DNA from: Charina bottae | Lineage: Eukaryota > Chordata > Lepidosauria > Squamata > Charinaidae | Length of the DNA stretch: 64,000 nucleotides | Reading direction: 5' to 3' | Assembly (NCBI GenBank): GCA_023362775.1 | Contig: JALMGJ010000018.1 | Coordinates: 2,605,001 to 2,669,000, forward strand | Part shown: piece after piece, positions 44,388 through 56,572 of the stretch | Layout: each line of letters opens with the position of its first letter | Numbering within the stretch: the first letter of the stretch is position 1 | Translations under genes and position numbers: made by a program | The notes under the pieces: generated by a model | The model's database searches: none | Told to the model about the DNA's origin: nothing | The model's input: the letters and a program-made list of their open reading frames with translations, nothing else

Positions 44388-45613
44388 TGTGGCATTTTCA
44401 GACCACATGGTGCCTCCTGGTGGTCAACGTAACTGAAACTGGGTGGCAAATTTCCCACATTCTTTTCCCACAAATGAAGACAAAGTCAAGCCTTTTAAAA
44501 AGACCTAATTAAGTCCTCCTCTCCCTAAACCCAACTAGAATAAAACGGGGGATGGAAATGTTGGCTACTTCCTTTCTAGGGGTGCTGCCCTGCCACAGCC
44601 ACACCTCCTGTAGAGAGGGAGGGAGGGAGGGTGTGTGCCCCAATGCCCCAATATTGCTGATCTTCCGTTTGAAGCAAATGCAACTGATGAATGACTGTAG
44701 CCTAACAGGGTTACTGAGAAACATGAGGGAGGTATTAATAGAGTCAGAGAAACCCTAAGGTTTGGAGAAATTTAACAAAAACATAGCAAAATGTGTAGCC
44801 TAGTAAGGACTGAGTGTGTCCAAAAAGAAAGAGGGGAGAAAATGCAGTGGAATATCCTGGAAGGGGCAATTGGCACTCTGAAGAACATGGCAGAGGACAA
44901 TAGTTCCAGCTGATAAGGAGGTTTGCTTCAGTTCTGTGGATACTTATAATATGTCATTACATATATATGCTTGTTCCCCTGAGCTCTAAATACACAGCTG
45001 AAAGTTGGTTTTGCAATTACGAAAAGTTAGCTGCAAAAGTTCCCTTAATATTTTGAATATTATGTAAGCTTGATGGGCTGTATCCGGTGAATATGTACAA
45101 AACCTGGCCAACCATGGGACAATCCTCCTTTCCAATCATCTATGAAAGTCAAAACACTATTTTTTCTTTTGCAATTGAAGCTTGGGAATCAAATTTCGTA
45201 AAGCATTCGGCAAGCGTTCATCAGAAGCTGCTTATGGACAGTTCAAGGACTGTGATATCGGCACGGAATCTCTTTCCTAACATCTGGAACTGCTTTGTAC
45301 AAATGAGAGAGAGAGAGAGAAAAAAGCAAGTCAATTAATGAATATGAATTAGGGCTAAATTTAAATACAATGCTTGGAAAATCAAAGGCAAAACCAACAG
45401 CATCGTTCAAATATGGAGAATGAGACAGAATCAAACAGTCTTTGATTCATGGCTAACTCTGTTACTGAAATTGCAAAGCGAAGAGGAAACAGGGCTGAAA
45501 CAGTCCCTTGTGAATTCATTTTACCCCATCACACCTCCGCTCTCAGATGTTCAAGTCTCTTTGGGAACCGTTTACCTCTTATCATGGGAAACCAGATGCG
45601 TAGCACTGTAATA

Positions 45614-45647
<34 letters not shown>

Positions 45648-48185
45648 TTCCAAGGAGATCACAATGGATGATTGCCATAGCAACAAGTAATTGGCTCTGT
45701 TCAGTCACTGACTCATCAGACGTGATCCTGTTGGAAGCAAGGATGGACTATGACATACAGCCCTAAGTGGGCCTTCTTCGGGGCCCTCCAGTGTGGCCAG
45801 AAAGGCATTTGGTGGCTTTGACCTTTATGCCTGGACTCCAGTGGATACAACAGAATTAGTTAAGAAATAACCAAGTATTTAGCATCTTAAAGTCTGCTCT
45901 TTCAGTAACGGTGTGAGCAATACAGTTCTGTAAAAGGGTGTCTGCAAATAGTCAAGGTTTTATGTGGACGTAGCAGTGTTTTTAAAGTGGGTTACAAAAA
46001 ATGGGACAACCCCCCCCACACACACACACAGTTTAAAAACAACAAGTGAATCTCCACTGAGAATGGTACCAGGCACAGTTTTTGTGGGAGGGTATTCCGC
46101 TGAGCAATGTGAAGGCCCTTTTCATGGACCTCAACGTAGAAGGTGGTAGGACCTCTGTTACAGGCTTAGAAGAGTTGGCAAGATGTCGGGCCTTATTAGG
46201 AAACCAGGCACCGAAGCAGTGGTAGAAATATCACTTTGCTAGTCTACGTTGTATTAACCGGTTTGGTTATCTGTTGGCTGACGAAGGATGTTTCTTTTGT
46301 GGTTCCCTGGGCATCCTTTTTGTGATTGCAATATCCCTTGGTCTGCGTTGACTCAGAAAGGCTTTTCTGCCTCGGTAATTGCCTGTTGCAGTGATGTCTT
46401 TGCAGTTTGCATGTCACAATACGTTGCACTGCAAAATGAATCACACAAATGTAGCTCTGATATCCCAGGAGCTGGTACTGCTTGTAAACATCTTATCTCG
46501 CACCCTTAAAAATTAGTGCTCTTTGGAGCTGCATTGGGTGTAGAATTCCAAATAGTGACTAAGCATTTATGTTTTAAGAAGAATGCCTAGATTTTGTGTA
46601 CAATCTGAAAATAGACTTTGGCATTTTAACTTGGTTCTGTATTTCCCTTTGATTTCTTCTGTTGACTTCTTCCTGTATCTTGATAACTTTTGGGATCATA
46701 CGTTGCTTTATTTTTAGATAGCCATGTACAGCAAAAGAGAAAGAAAAGAGAAAATTGAATGATCTCTGCAGCCTGTTGAAAACTTGCCACTGAATTATAA
46801 TTTTTAATTTAACTGAGGGGGAAATTGTTAAATCCATGAGGAGCAACCATACTAAACCATACTATCAATTAATTTTATTTCGGTCATAGACCAGCATAGA
46901 ACTAGGAACGTAACAATTATGCTACAATAGAAATAAAAATAAAATAAACCATACTAACTAACCATACTAACTGTTTAATTAATCCCTGCAAGTCCCATGC
47001 ATGTTCCGCACTTCTTGTCTTGGCACGTCCAGGGGGATCTCTGGTGCACTCAGAGGTGTCTGCAGGATGAGGTCAAAAAAGTCAAGATGGTGGCGACAGC
47101 TGCTATCTTGACCTTTTTATACCACCACCTCCTGGATGGTCCTTGTTGCAGTACAATAAACATGCATTGAACTAAATGGTCCGTTGCCTTCCCATGGATC
47201 ATTCTCAATCTGCCAAAAAAAAACCAACCACCATCAACACCCTCACGGCATTCTATGATGATGATGATGATGAATCATTGTTACATCTTCACTATTATAT
47301 GTTATCACAGTGCTAACAATTACAACCATCACCACTGAATTTTGAAGAGGGTGGTAATATTAATAATAAATTATCACCATAAGCACAACTCCTGATACTG
47401 TGTTGATGATGATAATAGTGTGGTGATTATGAGTAGGCTATGGGGAACAGATGGTCTACTCAAATAAATAAATAAATGGACATGTCTGTTAAACAGATCA
47501 TTGTGCTTATTCCCTCAGATTGTCCTTAAACTGTAGCAAATGTCTATGTGTCTGCCAGGTGCCCTGGTGTTTGTCCTGAAGAGATGCACGGTTCTGGTTG
47601 ACCCACCATCACAAGCATGAGCAAAGAATGCAGGAACTACATCGCAGCCCTGGGCCTCCGCTGCTCCTGGCATGGATCCAACCTAATTTCCAAGATGAAA
47701 ACCAGTGATCCATCTCTAATAGTCATGAGGAGTTGCATGATGTTGCATCTGGACCTGACCTTTCTCTCGCAGTTGTCCGACATCCCGAAGGATGAAAGCT
47801 GATTATGAAACTCTTTCTTGGAGAGACCCAAGGCCATGCCACATTGCAAACTATCCTACTCATTCACTTGCTCAATCAATCAGTAAGCAGAGGTTGCTTC
47901 AGCCACAGCTGTGCCTTATAAACAGAAGTATCTTGGCAAACGTGGCCCTTTGTTTCTAATTAACATTGCCATCTAGTGAAAGTTCTGAACGTTAGACCTG
48001 GATAACTCCGAAAACTTTCAGGGGAGACTTCGTCCAAGCTCATTATGAACCAATTTCCAGTATACCTGAGCTTGGCCCTGGTTTATCATGGGTTCAGCAC
48101 ACAGCCGCTCCAAGATAGCCATCTTTCTGAACGAAATGGGATGACACCATACAACCACCAGTTTTGCTTTTGAGAAGTACATGCA
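44388..48185. other. Intergenic, no gene recognised
   Basis: (TC)n lies at 45619-45646, a C run with (CA)n at about 46010-46030 and (GAT)n near 47256-47273. At 46868-46945 TTTATTTCGGTCATAGACCA followed by an A-rich run may be a retroelement tail. No open frame has family features. Confidence 0.5.
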
Positions 48186-48476
48186 GTGATCTTCACACAT
48201 TTGAGGGTAGGACAAGAAGCCATGGGTGGAAGCTCGTCAGAGGGAGATCCAACCTGGGAACAAGGAGGAATTTCCTGACAGTGAGAACCGTTAAGCAGTG
48301 GAACAGCTGGCCTCCCGGAGTGGTGGGTGCTCCATCACTGGAGGTTTTCAAGGAAAGATTGGACAACCCTTTGTCCGAGATGGTATGAGGACTCCTGCCT
48401 TGGGCTTGGGCAGGGGGTGGGACGAGAAGACATCCAAGGTCCCTCCCAACCCTAGGATTCGATGATTCTATGAAAC
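48186..48476 (+). mobile_element. CR1 LINE 3' end
   Basis: GGAGGTTTTCAAGGAAAGAT, ATTGGACAACCCTTTGTCCG, CCAAGGTCCCTCCCAACCCT and the terminal GATTCGATGATTCTATGA are hallmarks of the CR1 3' end with its short terminal direct repeats. It is strongly 5' truncated, as usual for CR1. Confidence 0.88.
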
Positions 48477-48639
48477 GTAGGTTCCCCCTCTTCTCTCTCA
48501 ATCAATTCCTACACGGGGAGCAGGAAAAGAACTTGGGAAAGGCTTAGCAGTTTGGGAGTGATGCTTTGTGAGTGGTCTTAATTAGATAACTGAATTCATG
48601 ACTCTTCCTTGTTCTCTTTTATTAAAAAAAACTAGTGAG

Positions 48640-49296
48640 TTTATTTATTTATTTAATTTTTATCCCGCCTTTATTATTTTTATAAATAACTCAAGGCGGC
48701 GAACATACCTAATACTCCTTCCTCCTCCTATTTTCCCCACAACCACCACCTTGTGAGGTGAGTTGGGCTGAGAGAGAGGGACCGGCCCAAGGTCACCCAG
48801 CCGGCTTTCACGCCTAAGGCGGGACTAGAACTCTCAGTCTCCTTGTTTCCCATTGGCTGTTTCCTAGGGCTGAGAGAGAGGGACTGGCCCCAGGTCACCC
48901 AGCCGGCTTTCATGCCTAAGGCGGGACTAGAATTCTCAGTCTCCTGGTTTGCCATTGGCTCCTTCCTAGGGCTGAGGGAAAGCGACTGGCCCAAGGTCAC
49001 CCAGCCTGCTTTCGTGCCTAAGGCGGGACTAGAACTCTCAGTCTCCTGGTTTGCCATTGGCTCCTTCCTACAGCTGAGAGACAGGGACTGGCCCAAGGTC
49101 ACCCAGCTGGCTTTCGTGTCTAAGGTGGGACTAGAACTCTCAGTCTCCTGGTTTGCCATTGGCTCCTTCCTAGGGCTGAGAGACATGGACTGGCCCAAGG
49201 TCACCCAGCCGGCTTTCATGCCTAAGGCGGGACTAGAACTCTCAGTCTCCTGGTTTCTAGCCCGTTGCCATAACCACTAGACCAAACTGGCTCTCA
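48640..49296 (-). mobile_element. tRNA-derived SINE with a five-unit 102-bp tandem array
   Basis: This is the - strand counterpart of the 10290 element. The A-rich tail is at 48640-48710, then CAACTCACCTCACAAGG-type text, then five core units with exact 102-bp spacing (TCTCAG at 48832, 48934, 49036, 49138, 49240), and the tRNA-like head GAGCCAGTTTGGTCTAGTGG at the right end. The 145- and 163-codon open frames are made by this 34-codon period. Confidence 0.87.
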
Positions 49297-49986
49297 ATTA
49301 ATTTAATATCTTAAATTAATTTAATTTAAATTAATTAAATTAAGTTAATATCTTAGCCTTCTCCCTGCTTTCAATCTGTGACAGAACAGGCAGAAGAGCC
49401 AAGGAAGCAGTGGGCTGTCATTTCTTATTATCACCATTTCTACCTTGGTAGAAAGCCCAAGACAGACTCTCTGTCTGAAACCCACCAGGGATTTCCTGCC
49501 CGCTGAGTGTCTGTGCTGCAGATTTCGTCACATTTTGTCTCAAAACAAAATGGTGCTGCAATGGGAACTTTTTCTTTTTAAGCTCAAAGGTTCAACATGG
49601 ATTTCTGGGGCGTTTGGCAAACTTTCCGAATCGAGATGCTAATGCTCAAATCTGCAAACTCCAGTTTGAGGCACAGAATCTCATTTTTTTTAAAGCAGGT
49701 GCTGGGTAAATGGCCTGGCAACCCACTTCCACATCTGTGTTTCTAATTCCTCATGGCAGGATTTAATTTTGCTGGTGCTCGCTGCATCTAGGAGGAAATC
49801 TAATGCAGGGAAGGCACTTTTTCCCCAACCTGGAGATGCATTAAAAAAAAGGAGAATGTTTTTAGTTTCTGAGCGCCACAGTCGCTTTGGTGGTGATGTG
49901 ACATACCATGGCCGGTTTGGGCTCTTCTTACCTTTTGGGAGTTCTGCAAGTCAAGGATGGGAACTAAAGCCAACACCTTGAACACT
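49297..49986. other. Intergenic, nothing recognised
   Basis: A short AT-rich self-complementary stretch lies near 49296-49350 (TTAATTTAAATTAA). Nothing else. Confidence 0.5.
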
Positions 49987-49994
49987 CTCTAGAT

Positions 49995-50130
49995 CAGTGT
50001 TTCTCAACCTTGGCAACATTAAGACGTGTGGACTTCAACTCCCAGAATTCCCCAGCCAGCCATCGCTGCCCGGGGAATTCTGGGAGTTGAAGTCCACACG
50101 TCTTAAAGTTGCCAAGGTTGAGAAACACTA
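49995..50130. mobile_element. Palindromic hAT MITE with perfect target duplication
   Basis: Target duplication CTCTAGAT (49987-49994, 50131-50138). The left half GTGTTTCTCAACCTTGGCAA is mirrored by TTGCCAAGGTTGAGAAACAC on the right. The centre is CATCGCTGCC. The last terminal base has mutated (CACTA). Confidence 0.92.
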
Positions 50131-50289
50131 CTCTAGATACAAAGGGATGATAACATTAAAAAAATAAAGACTATTTTAGTACTGAATATAGAATGAGTAG
50201 AAATAAACACACAATCATATTGTTGAAAAATGAACCGTTTTTTGCTAAAGGTTGGCAGTGTGATGCTAAGAGGCTCTTGTGGCTGTAAA

Positions 50290-50425
50290 GGTGGATCTGT
50301 TTCAGTCCATTAAGTCAACCCTGACTTCTGGTGACAGCAGGAACGAGTCCTTGCAGTTTTCTTGGCAACATTTTTTGGATAGGCTTGTCTGGACCAGATA
50401 GAGTGATTGGCCCAAACTCCCCCAA
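50290..50425 (-). mobile_element. Internal fragment of the MIR-like tRNA SINE
   Basis: TTAAGTCAACCCTGACTTCT, CTTGCAGTTTTCTTGGCAAC and GAGTGATTGGCCCAAACTCC resemble the downstream part of this family in antisense orientation, as also seen at 59580-59726. Confidence 0.5.
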
Positions 50426-52220
50426 CCACCCTCTTGACTTTTCGGACCCCCTTTGCAGATGCTCCTACTTGGAACCATCTTCCTGCTACCAAGAATGGTG
50501 GGTAGATAGAATAAATAAGTGAAAGGATTTGTAGAGTCTCATCATAAGTAGGCTGATTTGCAGTAGTTAAGTTTGCAGACTGAGTAGGACACATTTTGAG
50601 GGTCTAATCTTGTCTTCAAGGGGTTACAAAGCAAGTCTCTCTTCTTGGCCCTTGTTTGGGAGGTCTTAATCCAAAACTGAAATTACCATGAGCTCACCTG
50701 TGTGGCTTTCTATACTTTAATCCTTTGGCTGCATTTCTGTCTCTTTTGTGAAGACTGAGTACATAGTAGTATTTTCCTGAGCACTTTTCAATTATTTCTT
50801 ATCCCTTCATCATTGATCTCTGCATCACCAGTCATCTGTTGAGTTTGAAGGGAGAGCTCTATCGGTGTGTAGTGAGCCTTCTCCAGCTTGTTATCCATTG
50901 GTTGGATACAGTATGTTGGTTTACAATCCCTGTCCTCTTTAGCATAGCCAAGATTGATAGTTAAGGTGCAACAAAACCTGAAGGTTCCAGATTGGGAAGG
51001 AGAAAGAGAGAGCTCAGTCTGGGCAGCTTTTGAAAGAGGCAGACACTCCAGCCAATTTACAAGGGTAGAAGAAGGAAGACGCCGCTGGTGGTGGAGTCCA
51101 AAGGTTGGCTTTGAATAGCAGCTTGTCAGAGATGGGCATTGTCATTCCACGCAGAAAAAATATTCTGCTATTTTAGCCTTCCTGCTGTCTTCAGAGAGCA
51201 ATAAAAATATCCCGGAGCCTCTACAAGTTTGTAAGAACACAACTTTGCTTTGAATGCTATCAAAAGTGCCCAGGAACATTATGTGGAACGTCATGGTTTT
51301 TCTCCACATCTGAAGGGTGAAGCAGGGGTCATTCAATAACTAAAGAAAGAGAAAATAAAAAAAAATTGCAGGGCACTCTTCAATTGGAAGACTATTGAAT
51401 GACTACTTTCCACATAGCATTCAGGTATGCAGCACGTTCTCTAGCTGCCCGGGGGGAACATCTCTTTGTAGCTACAAAATATTGTATTTAGTGCTATACA
51501 AAAAAAAAATCCTATATTGCTTTCTACCAGGTCTTATTCAACTCCAAAAGGAGTATTTGCTTTCAAAGGAGAAGAGAATTCGGGGGAATTCTCATAGTTG
51601 GAGCAGGGTGCCATTAAACATGCTTTGGACCAAGAGACATGTGTGAATGTCCTATTTATTTATTTGTTTGTTTGTTGAATTTATCACCGCCCATCTCTCC
51701 CAGAAGAGGGACTCTGAGCGGTTTACAGTAAATTTATTATCCAGTCTCCTCTCCAATGATCCACAACCTTCCTGACTTCTCACACTTCCATTCAATCCTG
51801 AGGAAAGTCCTCAAGTATTCTGATACACCAAAAAAGTAGAAAAACAAAGCCAGGGGAAGAAAAGTATAGCAAAGCAGATCTTAGCAGGCGTTTTAGAAAA
51901 ATGAAATTCTCAGAGCTTTGGGAAATAGATTCAGGGCAACATCTACTTGCATCAGTATCTTTGCTCTGTTTTGTCTATTCTGAAGAACAAGAACTCTGCA
52001 CAGACTCAAGCAGGGTCCTTCCTTATCTTGGCTTCTGTTGACATACCAATTGGCAAACTGCAGCCTTCCAGATGTTACTGGACTATGGTTCCTATCATAC
52101 TTGTCCACTGGAGGAGGAAGATGGAATGTTCTCTATACCCAAAGTGGTTTCCATCTGATTGAAATCATCCAGGATTATTGGATGGCACTAAAAATTCCAA
52201 CACTCAGAGAGAGATGCTAG
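50426..52220. other. Intergenic, with a retroelement tail
   Basis: At 51652-51730 TTTATTTATTTGTTTGTTTG, followed by ACCGCCCATCTCTCCC and GGGACTCTGAGCGGTTTACA, is the reverse complement of a common reptile retroelement 3' end. Otherwise nothing. Confidence 0.5.
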
Positions 52221-52297
52221 AGGAGAAGACTATCTATCCATCCATCCATCCATCCATCCATCCATCTATCATCTATCTATTATCTATCTATCTATCT

Positions 52298-52359
<62 letters not shown>

Positions 52360-52409
52360 ATCTATCTATCATCTCTCCTTTATCTATCTCTCCATTCCTC
52401 CATCTCCAG

Positions 52410-52470
<61 letters not shown>

Positions 52471-52516
52471 CCTTCCTTCCATCCATCCATCCATCCATCC
52501 ATCCATCCATCCATCC
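52221..52516 (+). repeat. (ATCC)n and (ATCT)n tetranucleotide arrays
   Basis: (CATC)n at 52229-52268, (TATC)n at 52270-52378, (ATCT)n at 52411-52467 and (CCAT)n at 52478-52514. The isoleucine/tyrosine/serine-rich 119-codon frame is an artefact. Confidence 0.93.
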
Positions 52517-53147
52517 TCCATTTATCTGCCCTTCTAAGGCCGCCTTGCTTCTTGACAACTTGGGCATCCTTCCTGGAAACTTCTTAAACCTTTAACTTAT
52601 TTTCTCTTGCTGCAGCAATATATTTAGTTCCAGTGCTTTTAGTGACTATCTTTCACGATTCTTGCTATTTTTTCCTCTTCTTTTTATGACTAACTCAACA
52701 GTGAATATATGGTGCTTTTTTTTAAAATATGAGTGGTGGGGATGAGAAGCTGAAATGAGGTTGCCACAGTTCTAGTAACAGATTTTATATATGCACATAC
52801 ACACACCACATATATAAAATCTGTTACTAGAACTGTGGCAACCTCATTTCAGCTTCTCATCCCCACCACTCATATTTAAAAAAAAAAGCACCATATATTC
52901 ACTGTTCAGTCAGTCATAAAAAGAAGAGGAAAAAATAGCAAGAATCGTGAAAGATACTCACTAAAAGCACTGGAACTAAATATATTGCTGCAGCAAGAGA
53001 AAATAAGTTAAAGGTTTAAGAAGTTTCCAGGAAGGATGCCCAAGTTGTCAAGAAGCAAGGCGGCCTTAGAAGGGCATATAGATGGATGATGGATGGATGG
53101 ATGAATGATAGATAGATAGATATAGATAAATAGATCTGGAGATGGAG

Positions 53148-53150
<3 letters not shown>
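52395..53150. repeat. Large near-perfect palindrome (inverted duplication)
   Basis: The left arm 52395-52792 and right arm 52810-53150 are inverted copies around a 17-bp spacer (GCACATACACACACCAC). The innermost bases pair exactly (GATTTTATATAT with ATATATAAAATC) and the outermost match over 20 bases at 52395 and 53131-53150. The 57-bp length difference comes mostly from tetranucleotide tracts. Mismatches are few (for example GACTAACTCAACAG versus CTGTTCAGTCAGTC). The arms contain no gene or known transposon. Confidence 0.9.
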
Positions 53151-53199
<49 letters not shown>

Positions 53200-53250
53200 A
53201 ATATATATTATAAATTTATATATATATAAATATATATAAATATATATTTA
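53151..53250. repeat. (TA)n AT-rich tract
   Basis: TA dinucleotides followed by ATATAAATATATAT words, between the palindrome and the BovB element. Confidence 0.9.
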
Positions 53251-53349
53251 TATATGCACATACACACACCACCCCCTTCATGGATCACTGCCTTGTCGTG
53301 GCGAAGGGGCTTGCGTAACTCAATGAAGTCAGGTCAAGGCTGACAGGTC

Positions 53350-54256
53350 ATGACGGAGAGTTCTGACAAAATGTGGTCCACTGGAGGAAATGGCAGCCCA
53401 CTCCAGTATCCTTGCCAAGAAAACCCCATGGACAGTATCAAAAGGCTAAAAGATATGACGCCGGAAGATGAGCCCCTCAGGTCGGAAGGTGTCCAAAATG
53501 CTACTGGGGAAGAGCGGAGGGCAATTCCGAGTAGCTCCAGAAAGAGTGAAGCGGCTGGGCCAAAGCCGAAAGGACGCTCAGCTGTGGATGTGTCTGGAAG
53601 TGGAAGGAAAGTCCGATGCTGTAAAGAGCAATATTGCATAGGAACATGGAATGTAAGATCTATGAATCAAGGCAAGCTGGATGTGGTCAAACATGAGATG
53701 ACAAGATTGAACATCGACATCTTGGGAATCAGTGAACTAAAATGGACAGGAATGGGCGAATTTAATTCAGGTGACCATTATATATACTACTGTGGGCAAG
53801 AATCCCTTAGAAGAAATGGAGTAGCCCTCATAGTCTTAGAAGAAATGGAGTCATAGTCTTAGAAGAAATAGAGTAGCCCTCATAGTCAATAAAAGAGTGG
53901 GAAAGGCAGTAATGGGGTACAACCTCAAAAACGACAGAATGATCTCAGTTCGAATCCAAGGCAAACCATTCAACGTCACAGTAATCCAAGTCTATGCCCC
54001 AACCACTGATGCTGAAGAAGATGAAGTCGACCAGTTCTATGAAGACCTACAACACCTTCTAGAACTAACACCAAAAAAAGATGTCCTTTTCATCATAGGG
54101 GACTGGAATGCTAAAGTAGGAAGTCAAAAAATAACCGGAATAACAGGCAAGTTCGGCCTTGGAATACAAAATGAAGCAGGGCAAAGGCTAATAGAGTTTT
54201 GTCAAGAGAACACGCTGGTCATAGCAAACACTCTTTTCCAACAACACAAGAGATGA
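53350..54256 (+). pseudogene. BovB endonuclease region, broken
   Basis: The first frame (53350-53856) carries IGTWNVRSMNQGKLDVVKHE and DILGISELKWTGMGEFNSGD, the N-terminal AP-endonuclease motifs (N of WNVRS, E of SELKW). A local duplication of CTTAGAAGAAATGGAGT-type units at 53815-53880 breaks it. The second frame (53897-54256) continues VIQVYAPTTDAEEDEVDQFY and IIGDWNAKVGSQ (catalytic D and N of GDWNAKVG), ending at an in-frame TGA at 54254-54256 (QHKR stop). The YTWTSPDGQ and DSGSDHELL-type motifs follow downstream with more damage. Not functional. Confidence 0.9.
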
Positions 54257-54498
54257 CTCTACACATGGACATCACCAGATGGTCAATACCGAAATCAGAT
54301 TGATTATATACAATCAGCAAAAACAAGACCTGGAGCTGACAGTGGCTCAGATCATGAGCTTCTTATCGCAAAATTTAGGCTTAAATTGAAGAATGTAGGG
54401 AAAACCACTAGACCACTCAGATATGACCTAAATCATATCCCTTATGAATATACAGTGGAGGTGAGAATAGATTTAAAGGATTAGATCTGGTAGACAGA

Positions 54499-55978
54499 AT
54501 GCCTGAAGAACTATGGATGGAGGTTCGTAACATTGTACAGGAGACAGCAACTAAAACCATCCCAAAGAAAAAGAAAGACAAGAAAGCAAAGTGGCTGTCT
54601 GATGAGGCTTTACAAATAGCTAAGGAAAGAAGGAAAGCAAAAGGCAAGGGAGAAAGGGAAAGATATAACCAACTGAATGCAGATTTCCAGAGAATAGCAA
54701 GGAGAGTTAAGGAGGCCTCCTTAAATGAACAATGCAAAGAAATTGAGGAAAACAATAGAATGGGGAAGACTAGAGATCTCTTCAAGAAAATTGGAGATAT
54801 CAAGGGAACGTTTTGTGCAAAGATGGGCATGATAAAGGACAAAGAAGGCAGGGACCTAACAGAAGCAGAAGAGATTAAGAAGAGGTGGAAAGAATACACA
54901 GAAGAACCGACCTTGAGCCGGACATCCTAGAGAGTGAAGTCAAGTGGGCCTTAGGAAGCATTACTAACAACAAAGCTAGCGGAGATGACAGTATTCCAGC
55001 TGAGCTATTTAAAATCCTAAAAGATGATGCTGTTAAAGTGCTGCACTCAATATGCCAACAAATTTGGAACACTCAACAGTGGCCACAGGATTGGAAAAGG
55101 TCAGTTTACGTTCCAATTCCAAAGAAGGGCAATGCCAAAGAATGTTCAAACTACCGTACAATTGCGCTCATTTCACATGCTAGCAAGGTTATGCTCAAAA
55201 TCCTACAAGCTAGGCTTCAGCAGTATGTGAACCGAGAACTACCAGAAGTACAAGCTGGGTTTCGAAGAGGCAGAGGAACTAGAGATCAGATTGCCAACAT
55301 TCGCTGGATCATGGAAAAAGCAAGAGAGTTCCAGAAAAACATCTACTACTGCTTCATTGACTACGCTAAAGCCTTTGATTGTGTGGATCACAACAAACTG
55401 TGGCAAATTCTTAAAGAGATGGGAGTACCAGACCACCTTACCTGTCTCCTGAGAAACCTGTATGCGGGTCAAGAAGCAACAGTTAGAACCGGACATAGAA
55501 CAACCGATTGGTTCAAAATTGGGAAAGGAGTACGACAAGGCTGTATATTGTCGCCCTGCTTATTTAACTTATATGCAGAGTACATCCTGAGAATGCTGGG
55601 CTGGATGAATCACAAGCCAGAGTTAAGATTGCCAGGAGAAATATCAACAACCTCAGATATGCAGATGATACCACCCTAATGGCAGAAAGCGAAGAGAAAC
55701 TAAAGAGCCTCTTGATGAGGGTGAAAGAGGAGAGTGCAAAAGCAGGCTTGAAACTCAACATTAAAAAAACTCAGATCATGGCATCTGGCCCCATCACTTC
55801 CTGGCAAATAGAAGGGGAAGAAATGGAAGCAGTGACAGATTTTATTTTCTTGGGCTCCAAGATCACCGCAGACGGTGACTGCAGCCATGAAATCAAAAGA
55901 CGCTTGCTCCTTGGGAGGAAAGCTATGGCAAACCTAGACAGCATATTAAAAAGCAGAGACATCACCTTGTCCGTATAG
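54499..55978 (+). pseudogene. BovB reverse transcriptase region, broken
   Basis: Frames 54499-54930, 54885-55679 and 55679-55978 overlap through shifts. Visible motifs: NNKASGDDSIPAELFK, VYVPIPKKGNAKECSNYRTI, CFIDYAKAFDCVDHNKLW (motif A, catalytic Asp) and GVRQGCILSPCLFNLYAEYI (motif B). After a shift near 55600 the YADD box (motif C) is intact in another frame (NNLRYADDTTLMAESEE, about 55644-55694), followed by LNIKKTQIMASGPITSWQIE. The C-terminal part continues at 55987 (MVFPVVMYGCESWTIRKAER) up to the LTR and again after it. Confidence 0.92.
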
Positions 55979-56163
55979 TTAAAGCTATGGTTTTCCCAGT
56001 AGTAATGTATGGCTGTGAGAGTTGGACCATAAGGAAGGCTGAGCGCCGAAGAATTGATGCTTTCGAACTGTGGTGCTGGAGAAGACTCTTGAGAGTCCCT
56101 TGGATGACTCTTGAGAGTCCCTTGGACTGCAAGGAGGTCAAATCAGTCAATCCTAAAGGAAAT

Positions 56164-56572
56164 TGTAGGGGTTAGCTTAACCAACGCCATTATGCTTCTG
56201 GAAACTGCTTGCGAAAGGGAATGAGGTGAAAGGGATCTAGGGAACTAGATAACGCATGACAAGGTTGTTTAGAATACCAGGAGACATGGAGACTGCTGGA
56301 AATGCAGATACAGAGACCTTGCACGCTGTCTCACTTGGAGAGAGTTCATTTATGCTTTCTTACTGAACTTGGGAGCCCTATATAATTGTTGAAGCTGCAA
56401 TATGGTGTGTGGATCTCTTCTCAAGACACTCACTGCCATGGTGTCTGCAGAGATTCCACCCAGCTTTACTTGGCCAAATAAACGCTGTTATTTTAACCTC
56501 CAAGCCTCAACTCAAGTCTCTTTTTGGCAACCTCAGAAACTTGGGTAAAACGTGTAAGCCAGGGACCTTACA
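56164..56572 (+). mobile_element. Solo LTR of an endogenous retrovirus, nested in BovB
   Basis: The 409-bp insert starts TGTAGGGG and ends CTTACA, flanked by the 4-bp duplication AAAT (56160-56163, 56573-56576). Removing it restores the BovB text AAAGGAAATCAACCCTGACT. A TATA-like box (TATATAA, 56379-56385) and a poly(A) signal (AATAAA, 56477-56482) sit in LTR order. A 4-bp duplication fits gamma-like retroviruses. No internal viral genes remain, as expected after recombination between two LTRs. Confidence 0.9.

Noticed and set aside
48728..49280. Repetitive 34-residue protein repeats or a CRISPR-like array
   Set aside because: The 102-bp units are tandem without spacers and belong to a SINE with head and tail on either side. 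The host is a vertebrate.
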